DNA of 12,053 bases from an uncultured Subdoligranulum sp. GTDB taxonomy: Bacteria; Bacillota_A; Clostridia; Oscillospirales; Ruminococcaceae. Where the stretch lies: positions 1 through 12,053 of the forward strand of contig NZ_CALADU010000239.1 of NCBI RefSeq assembly GCF_937890665.1. Direction: 5' to 3'. Each line of letters begins with the position of its first letter. Positions within the stretch are counted from its first letter, which is position 1. Below the pieces are notes generated by a model. It searched no databases and had not been told where the DNA came from. It saw only the letters and a program-made list of their open reading frames with translations. This document shows positions 1 to 6,812 of the stretch, piece after piece. A program made the position numbers and the translations under genes.

Positions 1-98
1 GCAAGTGCCATCCGTTCTACACCGGCAAGCAGAAGCTGGTCGATACCGGTGGCCGTGTCGAGCGTTTCAAGCGCCGTTATGCCAACGCTGGCAAATAA
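1..98 (+). CDS. rpmE: 50S ribosomal protein L31 (bL31), 3' end only
   Basis: The last 31 codons of a gene cut by the left window edge; the frame starts at base 3 and ends with TAA at 96-98. The visible residues include [11 protein letters not shown] and [14 protein letters not shown], the characteristic C-terminal half of bacterial L31, a small protein of the large ribosomal subunit. The cysteine in KCHPFYTG is one of the zinc-binding cysteines of the zinc-containing (C+) form; the partial codon before it fits SKC. The first half, with the other cysteines and the start, lies outside the window, so the zinc-binding form is only partly supported. A strong terminator follows 15 nt after the stop, so rpmE looks like the end of its transcription unit. 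Confidence 0.95.
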   Translation, partial: KCHPFYTGKQKLVDTGGRVERFKRRYANAGK

Positions 99-112
99 GT
101 TTGTTTGCACTG

Positions 113-143
113 TACCCCAGATGGCGACATCTGGGGTATTTTT
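113..143 (+). terminator. Intrinsic terminator after rpmE
   Basis: A perfect 11-bp inverted repeat, TACCCCAGATG (113-123) and CATCTGGGGTA (128-138), closes a GCGA tetraloop and is followed directly by five T residues (139-143). This is a canonical Rho-independent terminator. It lies between rpmE and yigZ, leaving only 23 nt before the yigZ start. Confidence 0.93.
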
Positions 144-166
144 GGCTGTTTATATAAGGAGTTTTC

Positions 167-784
167 ATGTCCGACTATAAGACCATTCGTGGTACGGCAA
201 CCTTTACCTATGAAGAAAAACGCAGTCGCTTTATTGGTACAGCGGCTTTTGCCGATACCGAAGAAAAAGCGCTGCAGGTGTTGAATGCAGTCCGAGCGGC
301 CAATCGCACGGCACGGCACAATGTGTACGCGTATGTGCTGCAAAATGGTCGGACCCGCTATTCCGATGATGGGGAACCCGCCAAGACGGCGGGAACGCCG
401 GTGTTAGAGGCTATCGGCCATGCAGGACTATCGGATGTGATTGTGGTGGTAACCCGTTACTTCGGTGGGATCCTGTTGGGAACCGGCGGGTTGGTGCGCG
501 CCTACACGGCGGCGGCATCCGGAGCCTTGCAAAATGCAGAATTGGTCAGTATGCGTCTGATCGTGAACTGCCGGGTGGGGGTATCCTATGGGGTGTTCGA
601 ACAGGCACAACGTATCATCGTAGCGGCTGGGGGAAAATTGGAAGAACCTCAGTTTGCAGACGGGGTAACCTTGGTTTGGCGTATGCCGGCGGGAGAGGAA
701 GACGCCTTGTGCCAAACCTTGGCGGAATTGACTCGTGGTACTGCGCAGGTAGAGGTTTCGGAACCGGAATATGCTCCTTTTTGA
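167..784 (+). CDS. yigZ: YigZ/IMPACT family protein (UPF0029)
   Basis: A 205-residue protein of the YigZ family, close to the usual length of about 200. These proteins have an N-terminal IMPACT domain and a smaller C-terminal ferredoxin-like domain (DUF1949). Eukaryotic IMPACT/YIH1 inhibits the GCN2 kinase; the bacterial role is not settled, so no reaction is assigned. Visible signatures are RSRFIG (19-24), ARHNVYAY (49-56), SDDGEP (66-71) and the long conserved block VTRYFGG...GTGGLVRAY (95-113). The ATG is preceded by AAGGAG at 156-161 with a 5-nt spacer, which supports this start. Where many homologues read GEPSGTAG this protein has GEPAKTAG (69-76), a possible lineage variant. There is no room for a separate promoter between the rpmE terminator and the ribosome binding site, so expression may depend on readthrough. 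Confidence 0.93.
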   Translation: MSDYKTIRGTATFTYEEKRSRFIGTAAFADTEEKALQVLNAVRAANRTARHNVYAYVLQNGRTRYSDDGEPAKTAGTPVLEAIGHAGLSDVIVVVTRYFGGILLGTGGLVRAYTAAASGALQNAELVSMRLIVNCRVGVSYGVFEQAQRIIVAAGGKLEEPQFADGVTLVWRMPAGEEDALCQTLAELTRGTAQVEVSEPEYAPF

Positions 785-817
785 AAAAACATGAAATTCC
801 CGAAAAAAATAGAGTGT

Positions 818-846
818 TTGCCGCAGTTTTATCGTATATATAAATA
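818..846 (+). promoter_or_regulatory. Weak candidate promoter upstream of dgt
   Basis: The 90-nt gap between yigZ and dgt is AT-rich. It contains TTGCCG (818-823) as a possible -35 and an AT-rich stretch (835-846) holding TATAAA at 839-844 or TAAATA at 841-846 as a possible -10, with 15- or 17-nt spacing. Neither pairing is close to consensus. It would place transcription initiation just before the dgt ribosome binding site. I see no terminator hairpin after yigZ, so dgt could also be co-transcribed with yigZ. Confidence 0.35.
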
Positions 847-874
847 GAAAACAGCAAAGAAAGGAGGCGGCAGC

Positions 875-1876
875 ATGACGATCCGAGAAGAAACCGAGGC
901 GATTGAACGCCAAACGCTGAGCCGCTATGCGACCTTGAGCGAAAATAGCCGGGGCCGCCGTAAACCGGAAGAAGAGGATCCGATTCGCCCTTGCTTCCAA
1001 CGGGACCGGGATCGTATTTTGCATTGTAAGGCGTTCCGCCGCCTCAAACAGAAAACACAGGTGTTCCTTTCCCCTGAGGGAGATCACTATCGCACTCGAT
1101 TGACGCACACGTTGGAAGTGAGTCAAATTGCCCGGACCATCTCCCGGGCGTTGCGCCTTAATGAGGATTTGACCGAAGCGATTGCATTAGGCCATGATTT
1201 GGGGCATACTCCTTTCGGTCATGCAGGGGAGCGGGCGCTGAATCGTCTTTGCCCCGGCGGCTTTACCCATTACCGCCAAAGTTTGCGGGTTGTGGATCTG
1301 TTGGAAAAGGACGGCAAGGGGCTTAATTTGAGCTGGGAGGTCCGCAACGGAATTATTACGCACACCACGGGGGCGTGGGCCCGCACGCCGGAAGGCTGCG
1401 TGGTGCGCCGCGCGGACCATATCGCCTTTCTCAACCATGATATTGAAGATGCTGTGGGGGCAGGCGTGCTGGACCCGCGGCAGATTCCCGCTGAGGCTAC
1501 TGCGGTGTTGGGCCACACGAAGTCTCAGCGCATCACTACGATGATTGCGGATCTGGTGGAGCACAGCCAAAACGGGCGGATCAATTTTTCCCCCGAGGTG
1601 GAAGCTGCCTATGCGATCCTAAAGGATTTTATGTATTCTACCGTATATGTGGACCGGGAAGCGAAGCGAGAAGAGAAAAAGGTGGACAAGCTCATCGCAG
1701 AGTTGTATGAGCGTCTGTGCGAAGAACCGGCACTGCTGCCTAACTTTTATCTCGAGATTGCCTACAACGAGGGCGTAGACCGGGCTGCAACCGACTATAT
1801 CAGCGGTATGAGCGATGAGTTTGCCACGCGACTGTTTGTAGAATGGTTTGTGCCGAAAAAGTGGCAGGTTTTGTGA
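875..1876 (+). CDS. dgt: Deoxyguanosinetriphosphate triphosphohydrolase-like protein (HD-domain dNTPase)
   Basis: A 333-residue cytoplasmic HD-superfamily hydrolase of the dGTPase type. The family splits dGTP or other dNTPs into the deoxynucleoside and tripolyphosphate. The N-terminal signature RDRDRILHCKAFRRLKQKTQ (43-62) leads into the HD metal site: H78 (RLTHTLEV), H107-D108 (GHDLGHTPFGHAGE, with H111 and H116 in the substrate pocket region) and D181 (RADHIAFLNHDIEDA). All expected metal ligands are present. The length fits the shorter dGTPase-like subfamily seen in Firmicutes; substrate preference cannot be read from sequence. The start is supported by AAAGGAGG (860-867), 7 nt before ATG. 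dnaG begins 35 nt after the stop with no terminator between, so the two are probably co-transcribed. This pairs control of dNTP pools with the primase. Confidence 0.95.
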   Translation: MTIREETEAIERQTLSRYATLSENSRGRRKPEEEDPIRPCFQRDRDRILHCKAFRRLKQKTQVFLSPEGDHYRTRLTHTLEVSQIARTISRALRLNEDLTEAIALGHDLGHTPFGHAGERALNRLCPGGFTHYRQSLRVVDLLEKDGKGLNLSWEVRNGIITHTTGAWARTPEGCVVRRADHIAFLNHDIEDAVGAGVLDPRQIPAEATAVLGHTKSQRITTMIADLVEHSQNGRINFSPEVEAAYAILKDFMYSTVYVDREAKREEKKVDKLIAELYERLCEEPALLPNFYLEIAYNEGVDRAATDYISGMSDEFATRLFVEWFVPKKWQVL

Positions 1877-1896
1877 GACGGCATTCTTCTGCATGA

Positions 1897-1905
1897 GGGA
1901 GGTGG
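1897..1905 (+). promoter_or_regulatory. Ribosome binding site that sets the dnaG TTG start
   Basis: GGGAGGTGG ends 6 nt before the TTG at 1912. The only nearby ATG (1907-1909) reads ATG GGT TGA and stops at once, so it cannot start dnaG. From the TTG the protein begins MIPQEYIQEV, which matches the usual N-terminus of DnaG. Confidence 0.85.
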
Positions 1906-1911
1906 AATGGG

Positions 1912-3699
1912 TTGATCCCACAGGAATACATACAGGAAGTGGTACGCCGCAACGATATCGAAGAAGTGATCGGCCAGTATGTGCAACTGCGTAGGCGTGG
2001 CCGTACGCTGAGCGGGCTGTGCCCGTTTCACAACGAAAAGACACCGTCCTTTGTCGTGTACCCCGATACCCAGAGCTTCTACTGCTTTGGCTGCGGAGCG
2101 GCAGGCGATGTTATAAACTTTGTACGCAAGTACAATAATCTCGGATACGTGGAAAGCGTAAAGCAGTTGGCGTCCCGGGTGGGAATGCCGCTGCCGGAAG
2201 AAGAGGACAAAGAGGCAAAGGCGCGGCAACGTCTTTTGGAGATCAACCGCTGTGCTGCCCGGTACTTTTATGAGCAGCTCAATGCGAAGACACCGGAGGC
2301 AGCGCAGGCGCGCCGGTACTGGAAAGAAAAGCGTGGTCTTTCCGATGCGGCCATCCGCCGCTTTGGGCTGGGCTATGCGCCGCAGGATTTTGGCGGATTG
2401 CTGCACTACCTGCGCAGGCGAGGCTTCAGCGAGAGCGAGTTGGAGCGCTCCGGTCTGGTTAAGCGCAGCGCCAAAGGAAACCTGTATGATATTTTCCGCC
2501 ATCGCGTGATGGTACCCATCATTGACGTGCGGGGATCCATCATCGCTTTTGGCGGCCGGGTGCTGGATGACTCCAAACCCAAATATATCAATAGTCCTGA
2601 AACACAGGTCTACCACAAATCCCGCACTTTGTTTGCGCTGAACATAGCCAAAAAGTCCACCAGCAAACGGTATATCCTCTGCGAAGGGTATATGGACGTG
2701 ATCTCGATGCACGAAGCAGGCTTTGACACTGCGGTGTGTGCCTGTGGTACAGCGCTGACGGCAGAGCAGGTCAAACTGTTGAGCGAATATGCCGACGAGG
2801 TAGTGCTGAGCTATGACTCGGACGAAGCGGGACAGAAAGCGACGGAACGCAGTCTGGGGCTGTTTGCGAATAGCCCGGTAAAGGTCAGCGTGCTGAGCTA
2901 CCAAGGGGCTAAAGACCCGGACGAGTTTATCAAAAAATATGGACGGGAACGGTTTGATATGCTGCTCAACGGCACCGCCAATCCAACCGAGTTCCAGCTT
3001 AAGAAAGCAAAGTCCAAATATGATTTGCGCAGCGACGATGGACGCCTCAACTACATTCATGAGGCAATCGACATTTTGACGGGGTACTGGGTGAGTCCCA
3101 CGGCCCGGGATGTGTACGCGGGACGCTTGGCGGAGGAAACCGGTGTTTCCAAGCAGGCCATCGTTTCCCAAATGCAAGGGGCGTTGCGCGCGGCGGAGCG
3201 AAGAGGACGGCGCAAAGAGCAGAAAGAGATGGCCCAGCAAAGCATTGCTGCCGATATCAGGATTCCTTATACACAGGGGGGCGATGCAGCGTTGGGCGCG
3301 GCCAGTGCCGGCAGGCAGTTGGTGGCGGCGTTACTGCAAGAGCCGGAAGAGATTCCCTATGTGCGCGCCCATTTGCAGATGGACAGCATTTTGCTGCCGG
3401 AAATGCAGCAGGCGTTGCAGGCGATTTTCCGCTGTGCAGACGAAAAGCTGCCGGTGAACTTAACATCTTTGCAGCAAATGTTAGAAGAAAAAACATTTCA
3501 GCAAGTAGCACATGCGCAAGCCCAAAATCACGACCAAAAGCTCACCCGGCGGGACATTGATATGTATCTGGAACGTCTGCAAAACGCGAAACCTATCAGT
3601 GAGCGGGTGGCAGGAACCAGTGATGATCAATTCCTTAGCTTTTTTGCCAATGTCAAAAAGGAAAAAGGGGTACAAGATCCACAACCGGATGATACCTGA
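1912..3699 (+). CDS. dnaG: DNA primase DnaG
   Basis: A 595-residue primase, the usual length. It makes RNA primers at the replication fork together with the replicative helicase DnaB/DnaC. The N-terminal CHC2 zinc-binding domain shows C37-P-F-H40 and C58-F-G-C61. The catalytic core includes FGGRVLDDSKPKYINSPET (213-231). The TOPRIM domain has E258 in CEGYMDV and D302/D304 in YDSDEAG, followed by KDPDEF (334-339); these are the acidic metal ligands. The C-terminal part (roughly 430-595) is divergent, as is normal for the helicase-binding domain. The start is TTG, supported by the ribosome binding site at 1897-1905 and by alignment to the family N-terminus. rpoD follows 82 nt after the stop without an obvious terminator, in the order dgt-dnaG-rpoD. 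Confidence 0.97.
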   Translation: MIPQEYIQEVVRRNDIEEVIGQYVQLRRRGRTLSGLCPFHNEKTPSFVVYPDTQSFYCFGCGAAGDVINFVRKYNNLGYVESVKQLASRVGMPLPEEEDKEAKARQRLLEINRCAARYFYEQLNAKTPEAAQARRYWKEKRGLSDAAIRRFGLGYAPQDFGGLLHYLRRRGFSESELERSGLVKRSAKGNLYDIFRHRVMVPIIDVRGSIIAFGGRVLDDSKPKYINSPETQVYHKSRTLFALNIAKKSTSKRYILCEGYMDVISMHEAGFDTAVCACGTALTAEQVKLLSEYADEVVLSYDSDEAGQKATERSLGLFANSPVKVSVLSYQGAKDPDEFIKKYGRERFDMLLNGTANPTEFQLKKAKSKYDLRSDDGRLNYIHEAIDILTGYWVSPTARDVYAGRLAEETGVSKQAIVSQMQGALRAAERRGRRKEQKEMAQQSIAADIRIPYTQGGDAALGAASAGRQLVAALLQEPEEIPYVRAHLQMDSILLPEMQQALQAIFRCADEKLPVNLTSLQQMLEEKTFQQVAHAQAQNHDQKLTRRDIDMYLERLQNAKPISERVAGTSDDQFLSFFANVKKEKGVQDPQPDDT

Positions 3700-3781
3700 G
3701 GTGGATGGCAAGCCAACAAACTTTTCCCAGCGCAAAAAGCGCGCAGAGTAGCAATAGAAAACCAAAAGGAGAAACGTACTT

Positions 3782-4879
3782 ATGGCAGAGAAAAAAGATT
3801 CTATTCGCAGCTTGATTGAGAGCGGTCGGCGCAACGGCAAATTGACCAACTCTGAAATTGGCGATGCCATGGAGGAGAGCGGCCACGTTCTGGATGTAGA
3901 GCAGATGGAAAAGCTCTACGAGGAACTGGAGAGCAACGGTATTGAAGTGGTTGACGACGACACGGCGGACGCTGCGGATGCTGCCGCGCTGACAGAAGAC
4001 AGCGTGGACGATTTCGAGGAAAGTCTGAACACGGACGGTATTACCATCGATGACCCGGTTAAGGTCTACCTCAAAGAGATTGGCCGTGTGCCGCTGCTGA
4101 CCCCGGAAGAAGAGATCGATTTGGCTTTGAAGATTCAGGCTGGCGGTCCGGAAGGAGAGAAGGCGAAGCAGCGCCTGAGTGAGGCCAACCTGCGTTTGGT
4201 GGTTTCTATCGCTAAGCGGTATGTGGGCCGCGGCATGCAGTTCTTGGATCTGATTCAGGAAGGTAACCTCGGCTTGATCAAAGCGGTGGAGAAATTCGAC
4301 CACACAAAGGGCTTTAAATTTTCCACCTATGCTACATGGTGGATTCGTCAGGCAATTACTCGTGCCATCGCGGATCAGGCTCGTACCATTCGTATTCCGG
4401 TGCATATGGTGGAGACCATCAACAAGGTGAAGAAAGTTTCCAGCCAACTGCTGCATGAATATGGCCACGATCCCAGCGCCGAAGAGATTGCCGAGCGGCT
4501 GGAGATGCCGGTGGATAAGGTGCGGGAAATTATGCGGGTGGCACAGGAACCCGTCAGTTTGGAAACTCCCATCGGTGAAGAGGAGGACAGCCATTTGGGC
4601 GACTTTATCCCCGATGATGATGCGCCGGTTCCGGCAGAGGCTGCCAGCCAGACGCTGCTGAAAGAACAGCTGGCCGATGTGCTCAAGACGCTGACCCCGC
4701 GGGAAGAGAAGGTCCTGCGGCTGCGCTTCGGTCTGGAGGATGGCCGCCCCCGTACGCTGGAAGAAGTTGGCAAAGAGTTCAATGTTACCCGTGAACGGAT
4801 TCGTCAGATTGAAGCCAAGGCTCTGCGTAAGCTCCGTCATCCCAGCCGCAGCAAAAAACTGCGCGACTTCTTGGATTGA
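3782..4879 (+). CDS. rpoD: RNA polymerase primary sigma factor (sigma-70/sigma-A)
   Basis: A 365-residue primary sigma factor that directs core RNA polymerase to housekeeping promoters. In order, it has a region 1.1-like helical N-terminus (about 1-55), an acidic linker (56-85), region 1.2 ([21 protein letters not shown], 91-111), region 2 with [19 protein letters not shown] (133-151), [19 protein letters not shown] (154-172) and the -10-reading [18 protein letters not shown] (178-195), region 3 (about 200-275), and region 4 with the helix-turn-helix [20 protein letters not shown] (324-343). Length is close to the 371 residues of B. subtilis SigA; the large non-conserved domain of E. coli sigma-70 is absent, as expected for Firmicutes. 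AAGGAGA (3766-3772) lies 9 nt before ATG. A terminator hairpin starts 17 nt after the stop. The gene is probably transcribed from dgt or dnaG upstream; I see no clear promoter in the 82-nt gap. Confidence 0.98.
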   Translation: MAEKKDSIRSLIESGRRNGKLTNSEIGDAMEESGHVLDVEQMEKLYEELESNGIEVVDDDTADAADAAALTEDSVDDFEESLNTDGITIDDPVKVYLKEIGRVPLLTPEEEIDLALKIQAGGPEGEKAKQRLSEANLRLVVSIAKRYVGRGMQFLDLIQEGNLGLIKAVEKFDHTKGFKFSTYATWWIRQAITRAIADQARTIRIPVHMVETINKVKKVSSQLLHEYGHDPSAEEIAERLEMPVDKVREIMRVAQEPVSLETPIGEEEDSHLGDFIPDDDAPVPAEAASQTLLKEQLADVLKTLTPREEKVLRLRFGLEDGRPRTLEEVGKEFNVTRERIRQIEAKALRKLRHPSRSKKLRDFLD

Positions 4880-4895
4880 TTGCATTTTTTACAAT

Positions 4896-4931
4896 GTCCC
4901 CGGCCGAATGCCTCGGCCGGGGGCTTTCTTT
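4896..4931 (+). terminator. Intrinsic terminator after rpoD
   Basis: A GC-rich hairpin with stem CCCCGGCCGA (4898-4907) and TCGGCCGGGG (4913-4922) and a 5-nt loop, extendable by a wobble pair and a G-C pair at the base, is followed by the interrupted T-tract TTTCTTT (4925-4931). It marks the end of the dgt-dnaG-rpoD unit. Its broken T-tract may permit some readthrough towards rpoB. Confidence 0.85.
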
Positions 4932-5141
4932 GTCATTTTGCGGGGGTTGTCAAGAGCGAGCTCCCACAAAAAGACGAACGAACGGTTGTGAAAAATGCCC
5001 AAAAACCCTTGCTGGAACCGGCTGCGCGGATTTGTCAAGGTGGGCGGAACGGGGCAAAATCGTCAAAATGCCGAAAAAATCCTACACGGACCCGGGCGTA
5101 TCAACGCGCAGACAAAAGTTGTAAAAAAGCCCCGAAAAGCC
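4932..5141. other. Non-coding interval between the rpoD terminator and the rpoB promoter
   Basis: About 210 nt with no recognisable gene. Short open frames here lack ribosome binding sites and match no family I know. It contains TTGTCAA at 4947-4953 and 5032-5038. The second could act as a weak extra promoter (TTGTCA, 17 nt, CAAAAT at 5055-5060). A-rich runs just before the main promoter (about 5113-5138) may serve as an UP element. Two imperfectly similar stretches at 4987-5012 and 5121-5146 suggest a degenerate local duplication. Confidence 0.5.
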
Positions 5142-5170
5142 TTGACAATAAGGGTTTTAGCCTGTATACT
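5142..5170 (+). promoter_or_regulatory. Strong sigma-A promoter for rpoBC
   Basis: A perfect -35 TTGACA (5142-5147) and a near-perfect -10 TATACT (5165-5170) are separated by the optimal 17 nt. A-rich sequence lies immediately upstream. Transcription would start near 5177. It is the best promoter in the window and the natural driver of rpoB and rpoC. Confidence 0.9.
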
Positions 5171-5176
5171 TAAGCA

Positions 5177-5335
5177 GTATCACAAAAATGGAATAGAGCG
5201 CCCTAAAGGGATTTTGCCAAAAAGCAAAAATCAAAAACTTTGTGAAAAACGCCGAATATGGCTTGTTTCGCGGGCCGGCTTTTGGGACGCTTTTGCCAAC
5301 TTTGTCAATCTATGGAATAGGAGTGGTCGCGTTTT
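5177..5335 (+). promoter_or_regulatory. 5' leader of rpoB
   Basis: About 158 nt of untranslated leader between the inferred transcription start and the rpoB ATG. Only small possible hairpins are visible: CCC/GGG at 5201-5210, TTTTGC/GCAAAA at 5212-5229 and GCC/GGC at 5251-5262. None is followed by a convincing terminator T-tract, and I recognise no riboswitch or ribosomal-protein leader. The ribosome binding site is AGGAGTGG (5319-5326), 9 nt before the ATG. The word ATGGAATAG occurs twice, at 5188-5196 and 5312-5320. Confidence 0.55.
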
Positions 5336-5548
5336 ATGGTAAAGGTCAAGCCCGTACAAAACGGCAGAACGACCCGCATGAGCTTCTCCCGGATCAACGA
5401 AGTGATTGGCATGCCCAATCTGATCGAGATCCAGAAGAACTCTTACAACTGGTTCCTGGAGGAAGGCCTGCACGAAGTCTTCCACGACATTGCCGCGATC
5501 GAGGACTACACCGGGAATCTGGTGTTGGAGTTCGTCGATTACCGGCTG

Positions 5549-5552
5549 GACC
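5549..5552 (+). other. rpoB: First frame break in rpoB (apparent deletion of about 92 nt)
   Basis: Upstream, frame 1 reads [11 protein letters not shown] up to 5551. From 5550, the next frame reads [14 protein letters not shown]. In homologues these two blocks are separated by about 30 conserved residues (the PKY...EE..ERD.TY..PL.V.VRL region). They are absent here, and the net change is a loss of 2 modulo 3 nt. The bases AC at the junction could belong to either side. Confidence 0.85.
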
Positions 5553-6716
5553 GGGGAAGTGAAGGAACAGGAAATTTTCATGGGCGATTTCCCGCTCATG
5601 ACCGATTCCGGCACCTTTATTTCCAACGGTGCCGAGCGTGCGATTGTCAGCCAGTTGGTTCGTTCTCCCGGTGTGTTCTACGGTTCCAGCAAGGACCGTA
5701 CCGGTAAGGACCTGTTCACGGCCACAATGAACCCCAACCGCGGTGCTTGGTTGGAGTACGAGACCGATTCGCAGGATGTATTCTACGTCCGCATCGATAA
5801 GAACCGTAAGCTGCCTGTCACCACGTTGATTCGTGCCTTGGGTCTCAGCACCGATGAGCAGATTCGTCAGTTCTTCGGTGACTCTGAGCCGAAGATCAAC
5901 GCTTCGTTGGAGAAGGACATCACCCACTCCACCGAGGAAGGCTTGCTGGAAGTGTACCGCAAGCTGCGTCCCGGCGAGCCCCCGACGGTAGAAAACTCTC
6001 GCAGCCACTTGAACTCCTTGTTCTTCGACCCGCGCCGGTATGATCTGGCCCGGTTCGGTCGTTACAAGATGAACAACAAGTTGGCGCTGGCCCGCCGTAT
6101 TGCCGGTTATAAGGCAGCGGAGGACATCATTGCCCCGTTGACCGGCGAACTGCTGGTGGCCAAAGGGGAAAAGATCACCACTGCCAAAGCCAATGAGATC
6201 GACGCCGCCGGCGTGACCCGTGTTGTGGTGCTGGTCGAGCGCAAAGGTGAGGAGAGCACGCCTGTTATCGTGATCTCCAACGGCTGCGTAGATGCCAAGC
6301 CTTTCTTCAGCTTTGATGTGGATGCGGAGTGCGGCATCAACGAGCGCGCCAACTTTGCCGAGATTCGCAAGATTCTGGACGCTACCTCTGATCCCGAAGA
6401 GCAGAAGGAATTGCTGCGTCAGAACCATGACGTGCTTATCAGCCGCACCGTTACGGTGGATGACATCTTTGCCTCCATTAACTATCTGATTGGTTTGGAC
6501 CACGGCATCGGTGTTACCGACGAAATCGACCACTTGGGCAATCGTCGTGTCCGCAGCGTGGGCGAGTTGCTGCAGAACCAGTTCCGCATTGGTTTCTCTC
6601 GTATGGAGCGTGTGATCCGCGAGCGGATGACCCTGCAGAATCAGGAGAGCGGCGAAATCACCCCGCAGAGCTTGGTCAACATCCGTCCCGTTGTGGCGGC
6701 AATCAAAGAGTTCATC

Positions 6717-6812
6717 GGTTCCAGCCCGCTGTCCCAGTTCATGGACCAGAACAACCCGCTGGCCGAATTGACCCACAAGCGTCGTCTGTCTGCCTTGGGA
6801 CCCGGTGGTTTG
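6717..6812 (+). other. rpoB: Rifamycin-resistance-determining region of rpoB
   Basis: The segment encodes [18 protein letters not shown] followed by [14 protein letters not shown]. The residues matching E. coli Q513, D516, H526, R529, S531 and L533 are all the wild-type sensitive residues. The position matching E. coli Q510 is proline where many bacteria have glutamine. Overall it predicts no classical high-level rifamycin resistance, with the proline as the only uncertainty. Confidence 0.85.

Noticed and set aside
1795..3240. Open frame of 481 codons on the minus strand opposite dgt/dnaG
   Set aside because: It overlaps the entire catalytic part of dnaG, matches no family I know and has no supporting signals.
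3689..3751. Small frame (20 codons) overlapping the dnaG stop, with a basic C-terminus
   Set aside because: The ATG lacks a ribosome binding site and the frame merely continues a shadow frame of dnaG. dnaG already has normal length, so a frameshifted dnaG extension is not needed.
3653..4885. Open frame of 410 codons on the minus strand opposite rpoD
   Set aside because: It is an antisense shadow of rpoD, whose + strand product is unmistakable.
4995..5342. Possible 115-residue basic protein between rpoD and rpoB
   Set aside because: It has no ribosome binding site, resembles no known family, and runs across the strong rpoB promoter and into the rpoB start. It is best seen as chance.
5580..5582. 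ATG in FMGDFPL as the start of a separate, split beta subunit
   Set aside because: The nearest Shine-Dalgarno-like bases (GAAGGAA, 5561-5567) are about 12 nt away and fall within coding sequence. The upstream fragment would be a meaningless 72-residue stub and the second break would remain.
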